Assembly: GCA_964354135.1 (NCBI GenBank)
Contig: CAYGZA010000071.1
Span: 1 to 21,840 of the forward strand
DNA from: CAYGZA01 sp964354135
GTDB lineage: Bacteria; Planctomycetota; Planctomycetia; Pirellulales; Thermoguttaceae
Direction of reading: 5' to 3'
DNA: 21,840 nucleotides
Below are positions 6,106-12,636 of this stretch, in pieces. The notes under the pieces were generated by a model. It saw only the letters and a list, made by a program, of their open reading frames with translations. It searched no databases and was not told where the DNA came from. Each line of letters opens with the position of its first letter. Position 1 is the stretch's first letter. Both the position numbers and the translations under genes were made by a program.

Positions 6106-8964
6106 CTACTGCCCCAGGGCCAACACCTGGCCGTTGCGCAGGGCAACGAAGACGCGGCCTTTCGCGTCCACCGCGATTCCCCAGCGGACCGGCTCCGCCG
6201 GGAGCGGCTGGGCCCAAAGCTCACCGCCGGTGGCGGAACTCTTGGCCGCCAGGACCCAGCTCGGGCCCTTCTCGCCGCGCACCCGCACCGGCGAAAGCCG
6301 CGCATTGGCGGCCGTCACGACCGGCGGGGCCCAATCGAGCTTGGGATTGCGGTCAAACACGGGGGCCTCGGGCTTCGAGTAGAGCGGCTGGCCCAGGGCC
6401 TGCACCTGCCCGCTCACCAGCACCAGCTCCCGGCCGCGCGGCGCCGTGCCGCCCATCGTGGCAGGCGGGCGGTTGAGGCACTTCCCCGTGGCCAGGTCGA
6501 ACACTCCAGGCGAGACGGTATTGCCGCTCGCAAGGTACAGGCGTCCTTCGTTGAGCAGCATCTCGCCCTGACAGGCCACGCCGCGGAGCGACTTCCCGTC
6601 CAGGTGGCCCGAGGCGTTGTTCTGCCAACGGATGCGCCCGCTCGCTGCATCGAGGGCGTAAACGTGGGTGCCGTCGTAATCGGCGATCCCGGCCGCGAAG
6701 TAGGCGATGCCCTTGTCAACGAGCACTCCGCTCCCGACGGGCCACGTGGATAGGAGCGACTGGTAGAACGGGATCTTGCGCTCGGTCGGGGCCGCCCGGA
6801 ACCGCCACAAGAGCCGGCCCGTCGCCGCCTCGAAGGCGTAGACCCAGCCGTCGCCGGAGCCGACCAGCGCCCGGCCGTCGGCGATCGAGGGCGGATAGCG
6901 GACCTCGCCGCCGGTGTAAGCGGTCCACTTGGCCTCGCCCGTGGCCGCATCCAGGGCCCGCACGATCCCGTCCGTGCCGCTCGTGAAGACCAGCCCGCCG
7001 GCCGCGACCGGCGCGGTGGGCTCCACGTCGGGCCGCGGCGAAGTCTGCCAAAGCCGCTTGACCCGCTCCGGAACCGCCGCTTGCGTCCGGGCAGTGCGGG
7101 CGTTATCGGCGCGGTAGGTGGGCCAGTCCGCCGGCGCGGCCTCGAGGGCCGCCACGCTGCCGGCGTCGCCGGCCGGTTTCTCCAATCGCTCGGCCTCGAC
7201 CGCCTCCTGCCCAAAGACGAAATCCCCGGCCGGCCCGCAGGCGATGGCCCCGAAAAGCTGCAAGTCGCAGTCGCACGTCCAGGGCACCCAATAGAGATGC
7301 CCGGCGGCAATCAAGACGCCGATCTGGCAGGACGGGCGCATCGTCGAGATCCAGCCCGTGTACCCGCCGGCGCAGTCAAAACGCCCCGAGCCCTCGTGGC
7401 CGCGGAAGAAGATGCTGTCGGCGCTCCCCGTGGCCCGGGTACACGAGCGCCGCCGCGTCTCGTAGGTGGCCAGGACCCTGCCGGTAAGCGGGTCGAGCTT
7501 CTTGGTGTCGTTGGCGGCGGTGGCCGGGCCGATCGTGTACAGGGCGTCGTCGCGGATCACGACGTGCAGGTCGCGGGCCGCGTGCTTCCACAAGAATCGC
7601 CCGTCCGCGGCGGAAACCGCGCTCAGCCACGGCACCTGCGGGCCGGCGAAATAGAGGGCCTTGTCGGTACACTTCATGTAGTGATTGGTCTTCCAGCCTT
7701 GAATGGGCCCCTGGTCCGTGCGATACGGGCCGATCTGCCGGAACAGCTCGGGGTCCTTCTCGGCCGTGCGCTTCCAGACGACTTTGCCGCTTTGGGCGTC
7801 CACGCACTGGAGGTATCGGCCGTAATTGGCGAAGTAGATCCGCCCGCCGGTCATGCACAGCGTGCGGCTGTCGATGAGTGGGTCCTCCTGGAGCTTCCAG
7901 CGGACCTGCTTGGTCTTGGGATCGATCGCCAGGAGCGTCTTGCCGAAGCCCCACAGGTGCTTCGGATCGTTGTAGAGATTGGACATCTCATTCCACGGCC
8001 AGCCGCCGGCGGTGCGGCGCCAGCGGGCGTCCGGGTCCTGGCCCTCGTCGGCGCCGATCAAGGCGTAGAGCAGGCCGCCGTCCAGGGCGATCCACTTCCA
8101 GAAGGTCCCGCCCGCCGCCTCGGCCGGCACGGCAATCTCGTCCACCTGCTTGCCGGTGGCGGCGTCGAGGAGCTTGCACGACTTGTCGTCGGCCAGGTAG
8201 AGGGTCGTGGGCGTGGCGATCATCGTACACCGGTCCACCATGAGCCCCGGCACTAGCGGCCGCTTCCAGAGCATGGTGCCGTTGAAGCCGTTCAGCCCCA
8301 CCAGCGTGTTCAGCCACGGCTCCTCGCGCTCGTGCCAAGCGATGTTCCCGAAGGCCATGAAGAGCCGCCCGCCCGAAGCCACGGCGGCCTGCGGGGCCGG
8401 GGCGTAGCGCGGCTCGACCACGAACTGCGTCAGGAACGGGGCCCGCGCCAGCTTATCGAGCGACTGCGTATTGTTGTCCGGGCCATGGTGGTGGTGAGAC
8501 CAGTCGTCGATGCCTTCGGGAAACGGCTTGACCCATTGGTCCCCACCGGCAATGGCCTTGCCGCCGGGGCGGAGCACTCGCGCGACCTCGCCTTTGCCGG
8601 CCCCCGCGTCGGCTCCCAGGACGATCACCGCGTCGGCCACGCTCGTGGCCAGCCCGATCCGCGCGGGCGTTCCCTTCTCGACGAAGATCCGGGTGCCGAA
8701 CAGGCCGGCGGCATCGGCCGCCTTGCACGCCGCGGCGACTTCCTCGCCGCCGGCCAGTTGCACGTAGAAGACGAGGTCGCTCTTGCGGGCCAGCTCGCAG
8801 GCGAGGCGGCACTCCTTGTCGCCCAGCAGGACGCAAATCCCGCGATCCGTGCCGATCCGCTTCGCCAGGCTCGCGGCCTGCTCGCTTTCGGCCGAAAACG
8901 CCGGCCCGGAGCCGGCGCACCACGAGACACCCAACGCGACCAAGAGCAGCAGTCTTTTACCCAT
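6106..8964 (-). CDS. Exported methyltransferase-fold remnant plus two PQQ-like propellers (952 aa)
   Basis: A giant exported protein of unknown function and a paralogue of the 1295-residue neighbour. Residues 1-25 are a signal peptide (LLLLVALGV core, AFSA-ES). Residues 38-143 align with the Rossmann domain of the neighbour (LARKSDLVFYV, DAAGLFGTRIFVEK, VLRPGG) but have no glycine motif at all (LLGDKECRLACELA). A linker with W155-S-HHHH and GPDNN leads into a propeller at about 170-590. That propeller ends in a cysteine-rich segment (C508, C531, C546, C564, C566, C576). Residues 613-952 form a second propeller starting DWPTYRADNAR, which matches the N-terminal propeller of the neighbour. The ATG at 8964 has GAGGAGAAGG at the right distance; the frame stays open to 9849 inside the sulfatase gene. 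A candidate promoter lies at 9004-9032. No lipobox and no quinoprotein active site are visible. Confidence 0.88.
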   Translation of the reverse strand: MGKRLLLLVALGVSWCAGSGPAFSAESEQAASLAKRIGTDRGICVLLGDKECRLACELARKSDLVFYVQLAGGEEVAAACKAADAAGLFGTRIFVEKGTPARIGLATSVADAVIVLGADAGAGKGEVARVLRPGGKAIAGGDQWVKPFPEGIDDWSHHHHGPDNNTQSLDKLARAPFLTQFVVEPRYAPAPQAAVASGGRLFMAFGNIAWHEREEPWLNTLVGLNGFNGTMLWKRPLVPGLMVDRCTMIATPTTLYLADDKSCKLLDAATGKQVDEIAVPAEAAGGTFWKWIALDGGLLYALIGADEGQDPDARWRRTAGGWPWNEMSNLYNDPKHLWGFGKTLLAIDPKTKQVRWKLQEDPLIDSRTLCMTGGRIYFANYGRYLQCVDAQSGKVVWKRTAEKDPELFRQIGPYRTDQGPIQGWKTNHYMKCTDKALYFAGPQVPWLSAVSAADGRFLWKHAARDLHVVIRDDALYTIGPATAANDTKKLDPLTGRVLATYETRRRSCTRATGSADSIFFRGHEGSGRFDCAGGYTGWISTMRPSCQIGVLIAAGHLYWVPWTCDCDLQLFGAIACGPAGDFVFGQEAVEAERLEKPAGDAGSVAALEAAPADWPTYRADNARTARTQAAVPERVKRLWQTSPRPDVEPTAPVAAGGLVFTSGTDGIVRALDAATGEAKWTAYTGGEVRYPPSIADGRALVGSGDGWVYAFEAATGRLLWRFRAAPTERKIPFYQSLLSTWPVGSGVLVDKGIAYFAAGIADYDGTHVYALDAASGRIRWQNNASGHLDGKSLRGVACQGEMLLNEGRLYLASGNTVSPGVFDLATGKCLNRPPATMGGTAPRGRELVLVSGQVQALGQPLYSKPEAPVFDRNPKLDWAPPVVTAANARLSPVRVRGEKGPSWVLAAKSSATGGELWAQPLPAEPVRWGIAVDAKGRVFVALRNGQVLALGQ

Positions 8965-9003
8965 GACCTTCTCCTCGAGTCTGACGGAACCCGACCCAGC
9001 CGC

Positions 9004-9032
9004 AATATAGCCAAAATGCGGAATCGCCTCAA
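9004..9032 (-). promoter_or_regulatory. Candidate internal promoter before the 952-residue propeller gene
   Basis: On the minus strand TTGAGG (9032-9027), a 17-base spacer and TATATT (9009-9004) match the housekeeping consensus at 4 of 6 and 5 of 6 positions. The box lies 40 bases upstream of the ATG at 8964, within the 77-base gap after the sulfatase. It could let the propeller genes be expressed without the sigma, ceramidase-like and sulfatase genes. Confidence 0.45.
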
Positions 9033-9041
9033 GGGCTGGGG

Positions 9042-10439
9042 CTACTTCACCACAAACGCCGGCTTGTGCTTGGCCAATTCGGCCTCCCAGCCGGCCAACA
9101 GCTTGCGGAGCTGGGCGACTTTCTCGGGGTGCTCGCGCGACAGGTCCTTGCGCTCGCCCATGTCGGAGGCCAGGTCGAAGAGCCGCTCCGCGGTCCCGTC
9201 GCGCAGCAGTTTCCAATCGCCGCGGCGGACCGCCTGCTGCACTCGCTCCTTCCGGTCGATCCGCCAGAAGAACGTCCGCTCGACCGGCGGGGACTTGCCG
9301 GTCAAGAGCGGCAGCAGGTTGATGCCGTCCAGCGTGCGACCCTCCGGCGGAGCGGCGCCGCAGGCCGCCAGCACCGTGGCCGTGAGGTCCATGGTGATTG
9401 CCGGCTGGTCGCTCCGTTTTCCCGCCGGCAGCCGGCCGGGGAATCGCAGGATGCAGGGCACGCGGATCCCGCCCTCCCAGAGCGTCGCCTTGCGCTGGAA
9501 GAACGGGCCATTGTCGGAATGCCGCTCCCCGCCGTTGTCGTCGGTAAAGATTACCAGCGTATTGTCGCCGACGCCGTGGCGGTCCAGGGCCGCCAGGACC
9601 CGGCTTATGCCGGCATCGACGGCCTCCATCATGGCGACGTAGTCCTGCCGCGTGCCGTCGAGCCAGGTTTTCTTGTTGCGTACGTCGCCCGGCCTGCCCG
9701 GCGCCTGGAACGGCCAATGGACGGCGTTGTAGGCCAGATAGAGAAAAAACGGCTCCTTGGCCTTGCGGTCGATGAAGTCGACGGCCCGGGCGGTGATCAG
9801 GTCCGTCGAGTAGCCGGCCGCCTCGACCGGCCTGGTGTCTTCGTACCAATCGAGCTCGTCGTTGACCTCCTTGTGGCTATAGTGATCGACGTTGCCCGAC
9901 AAGAGGCCGTAGAACTCATCGAAGCCGTGGGCATTCGGGCCGAACTCGGGCTTGTAGCCCAGGTGCCACTTGCCGCAGAGCGCGGTCGCGTAGCCGGCGT
10001 TTTTGAGCATCCGGGCCAGCGAGGTTTCGCGGGCCGGCAGTCCCGGCTCTTTCTGGCCGGGATAGATCGCCCACTCCAGCCCCACGCGCTGCTGCCAGCG
10101 GCCGGTCATCAAGGCGGCCCGCGTGGGCGTACAGACCGGCCCGTTGCTGTAGAACTGGGTCATGCGCACGCCCTGCGAGGCGAGCCTGTCGATGTGCGGC
10201 GTGCGGATCGTGCGGCTGCCGTAGCAGCCCACGTCGGCGTAGCCCATGTCGTCCATGAGGATCAAGACGACGTTCGGCCGCCGAACGGGATCGGCACCGC
10301 CTGCTCCCTCGGGAGGAACGAACGCGAAGACCGCGACCCACGCGACGAGGATCAGAGCGGTCACCCTGGGCCGCTGGTGTCCCGTTTTCCGCCGAGAATC
10401 CGGTCGGGAACGAAGGAGCCGGTCCGTGCACGTGGGCAT
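9042..10439 (-). CDS. Exported type I (formylglycine) sulfatase (465 aa)
   Basis: Hydrolyses sulfate esters outside the cytoplasm; the substrate cannot be read from sequence, but planctomycete enzymes of this type commonly act on sulfated polysaccharides. The formylglycine motif is CTPTR at 103-107 (Cys type). Metal and active-site residues of the alkaline-phosphatase fold are present: DD at 63-64, K157 and H159 in GKWHLG, H241 in AVHWPF, DDN at 300-302 and K317. A long n-region is followed by a hydrophobic stretch (VTALILVAWVAVFAFV) serving as signal peptide or anchor. The ATG at 10439 is chosen because AAAGGTGA lies 6 bases upstream; a GTG at 10448 would add three residues. It begins 13 bases after the ceramidase-like gene. 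It needs an FGE or anaerobic maturase for activation, and none is supported in this window. Confidence 0.95.
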   Translation of the reverse strand: MPTCTDRLLRSRPDSRRKTGHQRPRVTALILVAWVAVFAFVPPEGAGGADPVRRPNVVLILMDDMGYADVGCYGSRTIRTPHIDRLASQGVRMTQFYSNGPVCTPTRAALMTGRWQQRVGLEWAIYPGQKEPGLPARETSLARMLKNAGYATALCGKWHLGYKPEFGPNAHGFDEFYGLLSGNVDHYSHKEVNDELDWYEDTRPVEAAGYSTDLITARAVDFIDRKAKEPFFLYLAYNAVHWPFQAPGRPGDVRNKKTWLDGTRQDYVAMMEAVDAGISRVLAALDRHGVGDNTLVIFTDDNGGERHSDNGPFFQRKATLWEGGIRVPCILRFPGRLPAGKRSDQPAITMDLTATVLAACGAAPPEGRTLDGINLLPLLTGKSPPVERTFFWRIDRKERVQQAVRRGDWKLLRDGTAERLFDLASDMGERKDLSREHPEKVAQLRKLLAGWEAELAKHKPAFVVK

Positions 10440-10452
10440 CGTGGTCACCTTT

Positions 10453-11736
10453 CTACCGAGGCTTCTCGTCCAGCCGTGGACGGGGGCAGCGGTCTACCAG
10501 CCGGAGCGCTTCTTCGATGAAGATATCGCCCGTCATCTCGCCCAGGCTGGTGCGGGAGACGTAGTCGTAGCGTTTGAAGCTGTTCCAATCCACCTTGGTA
10601 AGGATGTAGCCGAAGGAGTCGTTGGCCAAGCCGAAGAGCAGGTTATGCCGGCCGTGCATCTTCCGCTTCAGGTAGTAGCCGATGTTGGGCAGGGCCTCGC
10701 CCGGGATGGTCAGGATCTGGGCGCTGCCGAGGTTGATGACGTTGACTTGCGTGGAGACCTTGCCCTCTTCCCGCTTCATTTGCGAGAGCACGGGCGAGAC
10801 GCCCACAATGGCCCGCAGCATCGGAGAATCGACGGGAAACGTGACGGTCGCGGCCGCACAGAACAGCTCCGGGTCTTCCTGAAGCGGCGCTTCGGCGACG
10901 ATGCGCAGGGCCTCGTCGGCCAGGAGCCGGCCGATGCGCACGCACTCCTCCCACGTCCGCAGTTGCTTCGCCCCCGAGGGGTCGCCGGGGTCCCGATTGT
11001 CGGCGGTGACCATCCCGCCTTGGGCCCCGCTGATGAAAATCGCAGTGCCGCCTCCCTTGGCTTCGATCCGCCCGTAGAGCGGGCCGCAAAGGTCGGGGCT
11101 CAGAATGCCTTGGGAATCGCCCAGGACCTCCGGGTGGAGGGCGTAGTTCACCAGCGTCACGAAGGGCTGGCCGTCGGTGCCGACGCACTGAATCACCGAG
11201 CACCGCCGATCGTAGAGTTGCGGGGCGTAGTAGTTGTAGGCGATTCTCTCCTTGGCCTCGCCCGTGGCAATCCTGACCCGCGCGGGCCGCACGTTGGCCG
11301 CGGCCTCGTCGATCGCCTCGGCCATCCTGGCGCAGACCGTTTCGAGGTACTTCAGGTCACAGGCGAACCCGCCCTTGCCGTCGGGGAAACCGTAGCAGTC
11401 CGGGGCGCTGTGCGTATGGGTGGCGGCGATCACGACGTTCTGCGGTGGAATGCCCTTGACGCGGGCCCGCACCTTGTTCCCCAGCGCCGAAGGGAACCCG
11501 AGGAAGTCGGCCCCCACGATGGCGACCCGCGTGGCGCCGCTTTCGAGCACGAGGGCCCGCACCGTCAGGTCGCCGCGTTTCTCCTTGGTGGGCGCGGAGG
11601 GGCCGACTCCGCCGGAGACGGGCAGCAGGGGATCGGGCGTCACGACGCGGATCGCGCAGCCCGCCTTGAATTCCGCCGCCGCGGCGGCGACCCCAATCAA
11701 CGTCAAGACCGTCGCAAGCAGTGCCGCTGGTTTCAT
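10453..11736 (-). CDS. Neutral/alkaline ceramidase-like exported hydrolase (427 aa)
   Basis: Matches the N-terminal catalytic domain of the neutral/alkaline non-lysosomal ceramidase family, zinc amidases that split the N-acyl bond of ceramide. Residues 1-21 are a signal peptide. Candidate zinc ligands are in THTHSAPD (H107, H109), LHPE (H201), PGEALPN (E347) and SFGY (Y377). The segment that carries the nucleophilic serine in characterised ceramidases (GDVSPN type) reads GMVTADN at 241-247, so threonine would replace the serine. The protein is shorter than characterised ceramidases and lacks their C-terminal Ig-like domain. The ATG at 11736 has AGGAG upstream. It follows the sigma factor stop by 37 bases and precedes the sulfatase by 13. 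The fold assignment is good; ceramide as substrate is doubtful, and another amide or ester is possible. Confidence 0.85.
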   Translation of the reverse strand: MKPAALLATVLTLIGVAAAAAEFKAGCAIRVVTPDPLLPVSGGVGPSAPTKEKRGDLTVRALVLESGATRVAIVGADFLGFPSALGNKVRARVKGIPPQNVVIAATHTHSAPDCYGFPDGKGGFACDLKYLETVCARMAEAIDEAAANVRPARVRIATGEAKERIAYNYYAPQLYDRRCSVIQCVGTDGQPFVTLVNYALHPEVLGDSQGILSPDLCGPLYGRIEAKGGGTAIFISGAQGGMVTADNRDPGDPSGAKQLRTWEECVRIGRLLADEALRIVAEAPLQEDPELFCAAATVTFPVDSPMLRAIVGVSPVLSQMKREEGKVSTQVNVINLGSAQILTIPGEALPNIGYYLKRKMHGRHNLLFGLANDSFGYILTKVDWNSFKRYDYVSRTSLGEMTGDIFIEEALRLVDRCPRPRLDEKPR

Positions 11737-11773
11737 CGTGCGCTTTCTCCTGAGGCTGAGCCCGGACCTTCGA

Positions 11774-12370
11774 CTACTCCTCCCATCGTCTGCGGATCAA
11801 GTGGAGGCGGCGCTCCACGGTCCGCAGGGAGCGGTGCGTCCGCCGGGCGATCTCCTCGTTGTTGTACCCCTGCATCTTGGCCAAGGCCAGGCTTTGCAGC
11901 TCCGGCTCGAGCCGCTCCAGCAGCCGGCGGCACTGGTCGGCCATGAGCACGGCGAATTCCGGCGAGACGTCGTCGCCGGCGACCTGCGCAAAACCTTGCT
12001 CGCCGGATGCCGACGCGGCCGCGCCGAGGGCCGACTCGCCCCGGACCCGGCCCCCGCCGCGGGTCCGGCGCCTTTCGTGCCGCGCCAAGTCTATTGCCTT
12101 CCGGGCGGTCTTCTGGAATAACAGTCGCCAAAGGCCGTGGCGGTCCGCCAAGTCGGGGAAACGGCCCCGCGGGGCGGCCCGGCAAAAACTGTCCAGGGCG
12201 CTGAGGGCCACGTCTTCTTCATCCGCCATCTGCCCGGGGAGCCCCCGAAGTCTCTCCCGGGCGAGCCGCACGAGCTGCGGGAAATAGCGCTGCCAGATGA
12301 CTTCCGCTGCCTCGGGACTGCCGCGCTTGATTTCCTCGATCCAGAAGGTGATCGAGCCTTCGGGCGACAT
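11774..12370 (-). CDS. ECF-type RNA polymerase sigma factor (198 aa)
   Basis: Directs RNA polymerase to a specific promoter set. Region sigma-2 spans about residues 20-102 (YFPQLVRLARERLRG, then DEEDVALSALDSFCRAA and LFQKTARKAIDLARHERRR). Region sigma-4 spans about 138-198, with a helix-turn-helix around YNNEEIARRTHRSLRTVERRLHL. The two are joined by a linker rich in Gly, Ala and Ser. The sequence fits the planctomycete-type ECF group (Sigma70_ECF family), members of which are often associated with Ser/Thr kinases rather than anti-sigma factors. No anti-sigma gene is adjacent; the large kinase gene lies 1.7 kb away on the other strand. The ATG at 12370 is chosen because AAAGG lies upstream and a strong promoter sits 45 bases further up; the frame runs open to 12574 without support. 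It is the first gene of the minus-strand run. Confidence 0.9.
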   Translation of the reverse strand: MSPEGSITFWIEEIKRGSPEAAEVIWQRYFPQLVRLARERLRGLPGQMADEEDVALSALDSFCRAAPRGRFPDLADRHGLWRLLFQKTARKAIDLARHERRRTRGGGRVRGESALGAAASASGEQGFAQVAGDDVSPEFAVLMADQCRRLLERLEPELQSLALAKMQGYNNEEIARRTHRSLRTVERRLHLIRRRWEE

Positions 12371-12414
12371 CGCGTTACCTTTTCGGGCATGGCCACGGAA
12401 TGACCGATGACCCC

Positions 12415-12442
12415 AGTATACGAGACCCTGCGGGGTGGTCAA
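12415..12442 (-). promoter_or_regulatory. Strong housekeeping-type promoter for the sigma-led gene run
   Basis: On the minus strand TTGACC (12442-12437), a 16-base spacer and TATACT (12420-12415) match the sigma-70 consensus at 5 of 6 positions in each box. The start would fall near 12408, giving a leader of about 38 bases to the ATG at 12370. This is the best-matching promoter seen in the window, and it points to vegetative transcription of the sigma gene, with control probably at the protein level. Confidence 0.65.
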
Positions 12443-12563
12443 CCATCCCACGGCCGTAGTTGTCGGCGCCGGTCGCGGAGCGGGCCGGGCGGGGTAAGTC
12501 GCTTTGGATGCTACCGGCAGAAGACACAGCCCGGAGGCTGGCGGGCGGCGGGCGCAGTTGCCG

Positions 12564-12577
12564 CTCTTGGACAAGAG
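12564..12577. repeat. 14-bp palindrome in the divergent region
   Basis: CTCTTG, GA, CAAGAG forms a perfect 6-bp inverted repeat about 60 bases before the transporter start at 12637. The rest of 12371-12636 holds the minus-strand promoter and purine-rich sequence with no supported gene. I see no good plus-strand promoter hexamers here. The palindrome could be a regulator site for the transporter gene. Confidence 0.3.
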
Positions 12578-12636
12578 GAGAGGGGCAACCGACGAGGGGC
12601 GAGGAATCGGACCACTCGAAGCGCCGAGAGCAGCCC

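Noticed and set aside
92..8964. PQQ-dependent alcohol or glucose dehydrogenase activity for the propeller proteins
   Set aside because: The blades have the repeat signature but I see no heme-c motif, no adjacent-cysteine disulfide ring and no recognisable quinoprotein active site.
7081..11946. Plus-strand open frames 7081-8256, 8332-9642, 9066-10520 and 10246-11946
   Set aside because: All lie opposite genes with recognised motifs (propeller repeats, sulfatase, ceramidase-like). None has a recognisable domain or convincing ribosome-binding site.
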